Origin: Leptolyngbya iicbica LK | Lineage (GTDB): Bacteria; Cyanobacteriota; Cyanobacteriia; Phormidesmidales; Phormidesmidaceae | Length of the DNA: 64,000 bases | Direction: 5' to 3' | NCBI RefSeq assembly: GCF_004212215.1 | Contig: NZ_QVFV01000002.1 | Location: forward strand, 1-64,000 | Shown here: piece by piece, positions 45,531-53,210 of the stretch | How positions within the stretch are numbered: the first letter of the stretch is position 1 | Layout: each line of letters starts with the position of its first letter | Program-made: the position numbers and the translations under genes | Notes under the pieces: model-generated | The model's input: only the letters and a program-made list of their open reading frames with translations | The model's database searches: none | What the model was told of the DNA's origin: nothing

Positions 45531-47132
45531 ATGAGTTATGTAAAACGACATCCTGACTCGGAGGCAGAGGCTGCCTTGTCGAGACAATTGTCTAAGCTGT
45601 CAAACCCCCGGAATCCCCTGCTGATAATTTCCTTGGCAGGCATTTTTCTGGCTTTGTTAGCTCGACCTGGTCTAGCCCAAGACGAGGCATTGACAGGGGT
45701 AGACGCGATTTTCGCCCCCATTGTCAACGTCATGGCCACTCTCCTATTTTTCAAAATTGGTGGAGAAAATGGCTTTCCCTTTATTGTGCTGTGGTTGTTT
45801 ATCGCGGCACTGTTTTTTACGCTGCGCATGGGCTTCATCAACCTGCGCGGCTTTAAGCATGCCATCGATGTGGTGCGCGGTAAGTATGACGACCCCCATG
45901 ACGAAGGTGAGGTGTCGCACTTCCAAGCCCTGGCAACGGCAGTCTCTGGGACGGTCGGCTTGGGGAATATCGCCGGGGTGGCGGTGGCAATTCAGTTGGG
46001 TGGTCCCGGTGCCATGTTCTGGCTGACGTTGGCTGGGTTCCTCGGCATGGTGACCAAGTTTGTTGAATGTTCGCTCGCGGTGAAATACCGTCGCGTACTG
46101 GACGATGGCACAGTGCTGGGCGGTCCGATGTATTACCTCACTCGCGGCCTTTCTAACAAAGGGATGCGACCTTTGGGGCAAGGCTTGGCAGTGCTATTTT
46201 GCATCCTTTGTATCGGTGGTAGCTTGGGTGGAGCAAATATGTTCCAGTCAAACCAGGCTTATGCGGCGATTAGCGGGTTGATTCCTGGCTTGCCCGCGTG
46301 GATTTTTGGTTTGATTCTCGCTGGGTTGTCAGCCTTTGTGATTATTGGCGGCATTCGTCGTATTGGCGCTGTGGCTGAGAAGCTCGTTCCGGCGATGGCG
46401 GCAATTTATGCGATCGCCTGTCTCTTTGTCATCATCGTGAATATTGCTGAGGTCCCAGCAGCAATCGGCACCATCATCAGTGAAGCGTTTGCTCCCACAG
46501 CGGTAGCCGGTGGTCTGGTCGGTGTCATTGTGCAGGGAATTCGCCGGAGTTCCTTCTCGAATGAAGCGGGTGTGGGGTCGGCGGCGATCGCGCACTCGGC
46601 GGCTCGTACCGATGAGCACATTCGCGAAGGCATTGTGGCCTTGCTAGAGCCCTTCATTGACACCATCGTGATCTGTAACATGACCGCGATCGCGATCGTG
46701 TTAACCGGGGTTTATCAAGACACTGGCGAGGGTTTGAGCGGCGTCGCCATGACCTCCAGCGCCTTTGAATCCGTCATTGGCTGGTTTCCCATCATCTTGA
46801 GTATTGCGGTTTGCCTGTTCGCCTTCTCCACCATTATTTCTTGGAGCTACTACGGCATCCAAGCGTGGACGTATCTGTTTGGCGAGCGCAGCACGCTGCT
46901 GTTCAAGCTGATTTATGTCACCTGCACCTTCTTGGGCACTCTGACTAGCCTGGGCCTCATCATCGACTTTAGCGACTTGATGCTGTTGGGCATGGCCTTT
47001 CCCAACTTGGTCGGTTGCTACATCTTGTCGAACGAGTTGGCGGGCGACCTAAAGGACTACTGGCAACGGTTAACCTCCGGACAGATGCCAACCTATGACG
47101 AAATGGCGACAGCGAGTACGCCCTCTGAATAA
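45531..47132 (+). CDS. Alanine/glycine:cation symporter (AGCS) family
   Basis: 533 residues from ATG 45531, with GAGAG nearby (frame open from 45501). After a long N-terminal extension with a hydrophobic segment ending near SLAGIFLALLARPGLA, the AGCS fold shows RMGFINLRGFKHAIDVVRG, TVGLGNIAGVAVAIQLGGPGA, GGSLGGANMFQSNQAYA and SSFSNEAGVGSAAIAHSAA. It imports alanine or glycine coupled to Na+. A double terminator-like hairpin set follows the stop. Confidence 0.9.
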   Translation: MSYVKRHPDSEAEAALSRQLSKLSNPRNPLLIISLAGIFLALLARPGLAQDEALTGVDAIFAPIVNVMATLLFFKIGGENGFPFIVLWLFIAALFFTLRMGFINLRGFKHAIDVVRGKYDDPHDEGEVSHFQALATAVSGTVGLGNIAGVAVAIQLGGPGAMFWLTLAGFLGMVTKFVECSLAVKYRRVLDDGTVLGGPMYYLTRGLSNKGMRPLGQGLAVLFCILCIGGSLGGANMFQSNQAYAAISGLIPGLPAWIFGLILAGLSAFVIIGGIRRIGAVAEKLVPAMAAIYAIACLFVIIVNIAEVPAAIGTIISEAFAPTAVAGGLVGVIVQGIRRSSFSNEAGVGSAAIAHSAARTDEHIREGIVALLEPFIDTIVICNMTAIAIVLTGVYQDTGEGLSGVAMTSSAFESVIGWFPIILSIAVCLFAFSTIISWSYYGIQAWTYLFGERSTLLFKLIYVTCTFLGTLTSLGLIIDFSDLMLLGMAFPNLVGCYILSNELAGDLKDYWQRLTSGQMPTYDEMATASTPSE

Positions 47133-47142
47133 ATGTGAGCAT

Positions 47143-47178
47143 TTGGCGGCATAAGGTGTTCGCTAGCCGCCAAGTTTT
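47143..47178 (+). terminator. Terminator of the AGCS gene
   Basis: TTGGCGGC at 47143-47150 pairs with GCCGCCAA at 47166-47173 (8 bp, 15-base loop), followed by GTTTT. It lies 11 bases after the stop codon. Confidence 0.75.
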
Positions 47179-47187
47179 GCGAGGAGA

Positions 47188-47227
47188 AGCATCCGGCTGA
47201 TCCGTTTTTATCCGGTGGCCGGATGCT
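47188..47227. terminator. Second hairpin, possible bidirectional terminator
   Basis: AGCATCCGGC (47188-47197) is repeated in inverse as GCCGGATGCT (47218-47227), a 10-bp perfect stem with a 20-base T-rich loop, followed by TTGCTTTC. It serves the AGCS transcript or, read on the minus strand, the small ORF at 47282-47476. Confidence 0.5.
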
Positions 47228-47281
47228 TTGCTTTCATCAAAAAGCGGTCATTGCTGGGCAAATTGCCGCCTAAAGGTTTGC

Positions 47282-47476
47282 CTAGTAGCAAGAATCTACT
47301 TCTTGATAAGCTTCTTGCTCAATGATGAAGCGACGTCGTTGACTCGGGGGCAGCGACTGATATTCACCATACGTTTGGCAAAACTGCCAGAAAGCTTGCA
47401 ACAAGCTCCATGGAGAAGTCTTGGAATTTAAGCCTCGGAGTTCTGGAGCATGGGTAGAAATTGAAAGCCAAAACAT
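47282..47476 (-). CDS. Small hypothetical protein, 64 residues
   Basis: AAGGAG sits seven bases before ATG 47476, one of the better ribosome-binding sites here, so translation is likely. The peptide has no membrane helix and no recognised domain. It is rich in aromatic residues (WSLLQAFWQFCQTYG) and has a basic stretch QRRRF. A terminator-like hairpin at 47188-47227 lies downstream. I do not recognise it. It could be a small cyanobacterial orphan or a stress peptide. Confidence 0.5.
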   Translation of the reverse strand: MFWLSISTHAPELRGLNSKTSPWSLLQAFWQFCQTYGEYQSLPPSQRRRFIIEQEAYQEVDSCY

Positions 47477-48412
47477 GATTTGCTCCTTGCATCTTGGGTT
47501 GTTTTACTTGCTTGCCTTGATCTTAAAAAGCCCTGATTTTTAGAACAAACACTACGGTCGATAGCAACTATGCAAAAGCTACATACTTACGTCATGACTT
47601 AGTGATATGGGTACAGCGATCGCATTGATGTCGGCCAGTTTGGCTCACTCATATGCCATCGGTTGTCAGGAGTTGAGCAGGTTAAGGTGTCCTGAAGGGG
47701 GGCATCGAACCTCAGTACATCAAGCCAACAAGTCGATCTTCAGCGATCGGACAAGGTACGCACAGAGGCAATCTCAACCAATTGTTTCGGATACAATCAA
47801 GGTTTTTGCAACTGTACTGGTTTGCAGAAATGTGGATTGTTCAGGTGGCTCGATGACAGAGCTTCGATATGGGTACCAGTAACCTGAAGATGACTTCAAC
47901 TGAACGAAGCGGCGGCGACCTGAAACAGGTCCCATGGCTGACCCATTCCCACTCTGGCTTCAGTGAGTCTGTCGCAGAGTTCTCGACATCACCATCAGGC
48001 TAAAGCCGTCGCCTCGATTGGTTTATCACTAGAAGTCATAGCTGGACTTTCCATCTGGCTCAGGCATGAAAGATGCCGCTAGCAAATTGGCCAGGCAGTA
48101 AGCAAAACATTTCGCGTTAGGCAAAACACATCAATACAAGTATCAATACAAAAATCGCGAGACCCAGTAGTGCTACTAGATCTCGCTGGCGACAAAACCG
48201 AAGATTTTACTCAGTAATCAGGATTTGATAAATTCCAAACCTTTTGAAGAGACATCTTGCCCGCTCTGGCACGGTCGAGACGACTGACCACTCTTAACTA
48301 AATTCCTACTCCTCAGTAAGATTTCAGCCCCAAAAGTACGGCTAAATACTCCGCCCAAAGCCTGTAAATGGGGACAAGCCTTCAAACTGTGAAAGCCCTG
48401 AAAAAATCAGCC
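47477..48412. other. Almost 1 kb without a gene
   Basis: No ORF of merit. It has two notable hairpin areas. At 47890-48020, GAAG-ATGA-CTTC and GACCTG-AAA-CAGGTC are followed by a distant GGCGAC/GTCGCC pair. At 48155-48190 an imperfect stem of the form GCGAGACCCAGTAG-TG-CTACTAG-ATCTCGC occurs. Either could be an RNA gene or a terminator. Known cyanobacterial RNA genes (ssrA, rnpB, ffs) were not recognised. Confidence 0.35.
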
Positions 48413-48451
48413 GAGCTTGGCTAAAAATGGCGATACGGGTTAGCCAAGCTC
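48413..48451 (-). terminator. Terminator of the universal stress protein gene
   Basis: A 12-bp perfect stem, GAGCTTGGCTAA (48413-48424) with TTAGCCAAGCTC (48440-48451), loop 15. On the minus strand it is followed by GGCTGATTTTTTC. It lies 46 bases past the uspA stop. Confidence 0.75.
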
Positions 48452-48496
48452 GTGATCAAACTCTCCGTTTCAAGACCCGCTGAGCCAATTCACGAA

Positions 48497-48925
48497 TTAG
48501 TGGCGAATGACCAATACCGGGCAGTGGGAAAAGCGCACAACTTTTTCGGAGACTGACCCCATGAAAAATCTCGACAACCCCGTCTTGCCGCTAGAAGGAA
48601 TCACAATTAAGTCCACGCCGTTGCTCTGGGCATAGTCAATAATCTCAGAGCTGGGGTTTCCCACTTCAACTGTAAATTTAATTTTCTGATAGACCTCTTC
48701 TGGGAAATGTTTGGCGTACATCTCGCGAATTTTAGCAATGCGAGTATCGTCATCAACGGTTTGCCAAACAACGCCAGGGTCAGTGGCTTCGAGAGGAGAC
48801 AACACATACAGCGCATGAACTTTGGCAGGATCTTTGACAAATTCCAAAGTATCTTTGAGCGCCTTCATGGCTTCATCGGAGAAGTCAATGGGAACTAGGA
48901 CGTTTTCACTAGAAAACAGGGGCAT
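48497..48925 (-). CDS. Universal stress protein UspA family
   Basis: 142 residues, single Usp domain. VLVPIDFSDEAMKAL begins the fold. The C-terminal SSGKTGLSRFFMGSVSEKVVR and HCPVLVIRH give the ATP-binding G-x2-G-x(9)-G-S pattern. Such proteins bind ATP and help under nutrient, oxidative or light stress. GAGAGGA lies eight bases before ATG 48925, and a clear terminator follows. Confidence 0.9.
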   Translation of the reverse strand: MPLFSSENVLVPIDFSDEAMKALKDTLEFVKDPAKVHALYVLSPLEATDPGVVWQTVDDDTRIAKIREMYAKHFPEEVYQKIKFTVEVGNPSSEIIDYAQSNGVDLIVIPSSGKTGLSRFFMGSVSEKVVRFSHCPVLVIRH

Positions 48926-49308
48926 TATGTAATCCTCTCATAACTATTTGAACACTGATATTGAGCGGCTCGGGCTCGATGAAGTAATTTTTGATTTTGT
49001 AGTTAAGCAAACATTAAGCTAACTGCGCCTCTACTCTTTTATTTTAAGGCGGAACCAGGATCTATCATGTATCGATTGTTAACAAAATCCTCGTCAAAGT
49101 AATCGTCTTCAGCAAATAGCAGAACCAATCTCTGGTTAGATGATTTTCCAGAATTATGCTGCCTATACTTTTGCAACGGTAACGATGCCGTTGATTGGCG
49201 GCGACTTCTTAAAACTTATGAATCGCTCAAGCTGTGATCTGATTATTCAGACGTTAGGCTGTAATCAGTTTCAACCAGATCTGTAATTGAGATTTCCACA
49301 TAGAAAAT
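48926..49308. promoter_or_regulatory. Divergent control region, uspA and putA
   Basis: 383 bases, AT-rich around 49000-49120. It should hold promoters for both neighbours. No operator or riboswitch was recognised. Confidence 0.3.
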
Positions 49309-52300
49309 ATGGTTACCCAACTGCAAAAGCCCGATTACGAAACTAAAACCTTAGCGATCGCCAACGGCCTGCTGATGGCGACCCGTGAAAAGAAAAACTT
49401 CCTGGCCCAGATGCGCGACCAAATGCGGTGGGACGACAAGATCATGGACTTTGCCATGGGCAATCCGGGGTTGAAAGTGCAGCTCTTTCGCTTCATTGAC
49501 GCGCTGCCCGCCCTGCGGAGTAAGCCGGAAATTGCCCGTCACTTGCAAGAGTATCTGTCTGCCGAAGCGGTGGAATTGCCCGGGGCGCTCAAGAATCTGA
49601 TGAACTTCACCAATCCGGATTCGATGCCGGGACAGCTAGCGGCGACGACTGTGGCCCCAGCGGTGGAAACCCTCGCCTATCGCTACATCTCGGGAGAAAA
49701 CATCGATAAGGCGGTCAAGGTAATCGAGCGGATGCGGAAGGATAAGCTCACCTTCACGATGGATCTGTTAGGGGAAGCGGTGATTACCGAGGCCGAAGCG
49801 GAAGCCTATCTATATCGCTACTTAGACTTGATGACGCAGCTCTCGGCTGCGGCTAAAAATTGGAAAACCGTGGACGCGATCGACCGGGCGGGTGACCAAA
49901 CCCTTTCAAAAGTGCAGGTGTCGGTCAAACTCACAGCATTCTATTCTCAATTTGATCCGCTCGATGCGGAAGGCAGTCGGCAGGCGGTGAGCCAGCACAT
50001 TCGCACCTTGCTCCGGCGGTCTGCCGAGCTGGGGGTGATGGTGCATTTCGACATGGAGCAGTACGAGTATAAAGACCTGACGCTAGCGATTTTGAAAGAT
50101 CTGTTGATGGAGCCGGAATTTCGCGATCGCGATGATCTGGGCGTCACCATGCAGGCCTATTTGCGCGACAGCTATGAGGATTTGGAAGGACTGGTGGCCT
50201 GGGCCAAAGAGCGCGGCACCCCCGTCACCGTGCGCCTGGTCAAAGGGGCCTATTGGGATCAGGAAACCATCACCGCCCGGCAGAATAATTGGCCGACGCC
50301 GGTCTATAGCGAAAAGGTGTCGACCGATGCCAACTTTGAGCGCATGACGCGCCTGCTGCTAGAAAACCATCAATATCTATATGCGGCGATTGGCAGTCAC
50401 AATGTGCGATCGCAAGCCTATGCCATGGCGATCGCCGAAGAGCTGAACATTCCCAAGCGCAACATTGAGCTGCAAGTGCTGTATGGCATGGCGGACAAGC
50501 TGGCGAAAACCCTGGCCGATAAGGGCTACCGCGTGCGGGTCTACACGCCCTTTGGGGAACTGATTCCCGGCATGTCGTACCTGATTCGCCGCCTGCTCGA
50601 AAACACCGCGAACAGCTCCTTTTTGCGCCAAAACCTGGAAGACGCTTCGGTGGAAGATTTGCTGGCCGCCCCGCAGTTTGCGCCAGCCGATCAGGCCGTC
50701 GCAGCGGGTGAACCGGAAGACTGGGGCGAATGGTCGCCGCCGTTTGAGAACGCAGCGGACACCGATTATGCGATCGCCGCCGAGCGCGATGCCGCAACCG
50801 AAGCGATGGAGACGGTGCGCCAGCAACTCGGTCAGCGCTACCGCCCCATCATTAATGGTGAGGCGGTGAATACTGACACCAGTTTGGATTCGGTGAATCC
50901 CTCCAACCCTTCACAGTTGATTGGTAAGGTGGGCTTGACCAGTCAGGCCCAGGCTGATGCGGCGATCTCGGGTGCGAAAGCCGCCTTTGCCGATTGGGCC
51001 GCCACGCCGCCAGCAGAACGCGCCGCCATGCTGCGCCGCGCCGCCGACCTGATGGAATCGCGCCGTGCCGAACTCAATGCCTGGATTGTGTTAGAGGTGG
51101 GCAAACCGCTAGGACAGGCCGATCCAGAGGTGTCGGAAGCGATCGACTTTTGCCGCTTCTACGCCGATGAGATGGAGCGACTCGATGCGGGCTACGCCTA
51201 TGACTATCCGGGCGAAACCAACCGTTATCGCTACTTCCCACGGGGGCTGACGGTCGTCATTTCCCCCTGGAATTTTCCGTTTGCCATTACCACGGGCATG
51301 ACGGTGGCGTCGCTGGTCGCGGGTAACTGCACCCTGCTGAAGCCCGCCGAAAACTCGTCGGTGATTGCCGCCAAAATCGTTGAAATCCTGTATGAAGCAG
51401 GCATTCCCCACGGGGCACTGCAATTTTTGCCCGCAATCGGCTCTACGGTGGGGGCGCATCTGGTGCAGCATCCCGATGTTCACATGATTGCCTTCACTGG
51501 CTCCCGCGCAGTGGGGTGTGAAATCTATGCCAAAGCGGCGCAGTGGCAACCGGGGCAAAAGCATCTGAAGCGGGTGGTCGCGGAGATGGGCGGTAAAAAC
51601 GGCATCATCGTCGATGAAAGTGCCGATCTGGATCAGGCCGTGCAGGGGGTCGTGTACTCGGCGTTTGGCTTTAGCGGCCAAAAGTGCTCGGCGTGCTCTC
51701 GCGTCATTGTCGTGGAGTCAATCTACGACACCTTTTTGAATCGGCTGCTCGAAGCGACGCGATCGCTGAACGTCGGCGATGCGGCGGCGGCGAGTACCAA
51801 AGTTGGCCCCGTTATCGACGCTAAAGCCCAGGAAAAAATCCTGAGCTACATCGAGACGGGCAAGCAAGAAGCGACGTTGGCCCTGTCGCTGTCGGCTCCT
51901 GACCAGGGCTACTTCATTCCGCCGACGGTGTTTACCGATGTGGCCCCCGATGCCGTCATCGCTCAAGAGGAAATCTTTGGCCCGGTCTTGGCGGTGATTA
52001 AAGCCCCAGATTTTGACACCGCGTTAGCGATCGCCAACAACACCGATTACGGTCTCACAGGCGGTCTCTATTCCCGCACGCCGTCCCATATCGACCGGGT
52101 GCAGACTAATTTTGCGGTGGGTAATCTGTACATCAATCGCAGCATTACGGGCGCGATCGTCTCGCGACATCCCTTTGGGGGTCTCAAGATGTCTGGCGTC
52201 GGCTCCAAAGCGGGCGGGCCGGACTATCTCTTACAGTTCCTCGAACCCCGCCATGTCAGCGAAAACGTTCAGCGCCAAGGCTTTGCGCCGATCGCAGGCG

Positions 52301-52311
52301 TTGATGACTAG
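49309..52311 (+). CDS. putA: Bifunctional proline dehydrogenase / P5C dehydrogenase PutA
   Basis: 1000 residues. The PRODH (FAD) barrel (about 120-440) shows VSVKLTAFYSQFDP, HFDMEQYEYKDLTLAIL and the substrate-binding end YTPFGELIPGMSYLIRRLLEN. The ALDH half (about 520-980) has VISPWNFPFAI, AFTGSRAVG, VAEMGGKNGIIVD with Glu, and catalytic Cys in FSGQKCSACSRV, then EEIFGPVL. It oxidises proline to glutamate with channelled P5C. It lacks the RHH repressor domain of the E. coli type and the long C-terminal extension. It starts at ATG 49309. Confidence 0.92.
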   Translation: MVTQLQKPDYETKTLAIANGLLMATREKKNFLAQMRDQMRWDDKIMDFAMGNPGLKVQLFRFIDALPALRSKPEIARHLQEYLSAEAVELPGALKNLMNFTNPDSMPGQLAATTVAPAVETLAYRYISGENIDKAVKVIERMRKDKLTFTMDLLGEAVITEAEAEAYLYRYLDLMTQLSAAAKNWKTVDAIDRAGDQTLSKVQVSVKLTAFYSQFDPLDAEGSRQAVSQHIRTLLRRSAELGVMVHFDMEQYEYKDLTLAILKDLLMEPEFRDRDDLGVTMQAYLRDSYEDLEGLVAWAKERGTPVTVRLVKGAYWDQETITARQNNWPTPVYSEKVSTDANFERMTRLLLENHQYLYAAIGSHNVRSQAYAMAIAEELNIPKRNIELQVLYGMADKLAKTLADKGYRVRVYTPFGELIPGMSYLIRRLLENTANSSFLRQNLEDASVEDLLAAPQFAPADQAVAAGEPEDWGEWSPPFENAADTDYAIAAERDAATEAMETVRQQLGQRYRPIINGEAVNTDTSLDSVNPSNPSQLIGKVGLTSQAQADAAISGAKAAFADWAATPPAERAAMLRRAADLMESRRAELNAWIVLEVGKPLGQADPEVSEAIDFCRFYADEMERLDAGYAYDYPGETNRYRYFPRGLTVVISPWNFPFAITTGMTVASLVAGNCTLLKPAENSSVIAAKIVEILYEAGIPHGALQFLPAIGSTVGAHLVQHPDVHMIAFTGSRAVGCEIYAKAAQWQPGQKHLKRVVAEMGGKNGIIVDESADLDQAVQGVVYSAFGFSGQKCSACSRVIVVESIYDTFLNRLLEATRSLNVGDAAAASTKVGPVIDAKAQEKILSYIETGKQEATLALSLSAPDQGYFIPPTVFTDVAPDAVIAQEEIFGPVLAVIKAPDFDTALAIANNTDYGLTGGLYSRTPSHIDRVQTNFAVGNLYINRSITGAIVSRHPFGGLKMSGVGSKAGGPDYLLQFLEPRHVSENVQRQGFAPIAGVDD

Positions 52312-52357
52312 CACCGTTCGGCGTCAATTTGCTCACCTGTTGGCCCTCACCCTAAAT

Positions 52358-52419
52358 CCCTCGCCCAAAATGGGCGAGGGACTTGTCCGGCTCCTTCTTC
52401 CCGTGTGGGGAGAAGGAGC
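52358..52419. repeat. Two adjacent hairpins, dispersed GC-rich repeat
   Basis: CCCTCGCCCA-AAA-TGGGCGAGGG at 52358-52380 is a 10-bp stem. GCTCCTTCTTCCC at 52390-52402 pairs with GGGGAGAAGGAGC at 52407-52419 with one mismatch. The unit, following putA, is of the type widely scattered in cyanobacterial genomes (CCTCACCCTAAATCCCTC...). It may serve as a terminator between convergent genes. Confidence 0.7.
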
Positions 52420-52515
52420 TGAGAGGGGTCGAGCTTTACTCTTCCCGCAGGGGCAGGTGCTTGGTACGCGAAATAGATGCCTGTATCGCTGAAGGAGTAT
52501 TTTCTTGCCCATCCC

Positions 52516-53037
52516 TTACGGTACGGTGAATCCTTCTGGCAAGGTAGCGCCCTCTAAAGTGGCCCCATCCAACACGGCTTCTTCTAAATTGGTGCTGGCG
52601 AGGTTGGCGCCGGTCAAGTTGGCATCGGTGAAATCCGTGCCGGACAAATTAGCCCCCCGCAGATATGCGCCGCTCAAATCGGCTCCTTTGAGGTTGGCAT
52701 CGGTGAGGTTGGCGGATGTCAACGCCGCTTGCGTCAAATTCGCGTTCGACAAATCCGCATTTTGCAAATCAACGCTGTCCATCAGCGCGTTACTCAGGTC
52801 AGTGCCGTTGAGCTTGGCATTGCTCAGGTTGGAGCGGTTGAACTTGGCTTCCTTCAAACTTTGACCCGCCAAATCAGCCCCCAACAGATCGCAATCCAAG
52901 CACTCTCCGGCTTGGGCTTGGGCGATCGCATCGGCGGCATCGCCCCCCGCCTCAGGCCGGGAGCACCCGATCATCACAACACTGGCAGCGGCTAAAACAA
53001 CCCCAAAACCTCGGCAATAGGTGGAAATCACGCTCAT
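52516..53037 (-). CDS. Pentapeptide-repeat lipoprotein
   Basis: 173 residues. The N-terminal segment ends in a lipobox-like VVMIGC with Cys25, so the mature protein is probably lipid-anchored. From about residue 45 on, A(D/N)Lxx pentapeptides repeat more than 20 times (ADLAGQ, SNAKLN, ANLTGA). They form a right-handed quadrilateral beta helix. Such proteins are abundant in cyanobacteria, mostly of unknown function. It starts at ATG 53037, convergent with putA. Confidence 0.85.
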   Translation of the reverse strand: MSVISTYCRGFGVVLAAASVVMIGCSRPEAGGDAADAIAQAQAGECLDCDLLGADLAGQSLKEAKFNRSNLSNAKLNGTDLSNALMDSVDLQNADLSNANLTQAALTSANLTDANLKGADLSGAYLRGANLSGTDFTDANLTGANLASTNLEEAVLDGATLEGATLPEGFTVP

Positions 53038-53162
53038 GTAATATCGTCGTCGCTAAAGTCTTCAACAGTGTAACGTTAGCGAATTCAATTCATGACTCCG
53101 TATCACCGCGAACACGGAGCCATGACAATCGCCGCCAGAACCGCTAAACTGCATAACAACTC

Positions 53163-53186
53163 ATATCTGAACATTCACTCAGATAT
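53163..53186 (+). promoter_or_regulatory. SmtB/ArsR-type metal-responsive operator
   Basis: ATATCTGA-ACATTCAC-TCAGATAT is a perfect 8-bp inverted repeat over 24 bases, 24 bases upstream of the P-type ATPase start. It contains TGAACA and the flanking ATATC/GATAT of SmtB/ZiaR operators (a 12-2-12-like element). The right inner half deviates from TGTTCA. SmtB-family repressors release such sites on binding Zn or Cd. No repressor gene is nearby, so it must act in trans. Confidence 0.6.
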
Positions 53187-53210
53187 TCAGTCGTTTATCG
53201 GCCCACTCAG

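Noticed and set aside
48497-48925. uspA as part of a putA operon
   Set aside because: The two genes diverge and have separate signals.
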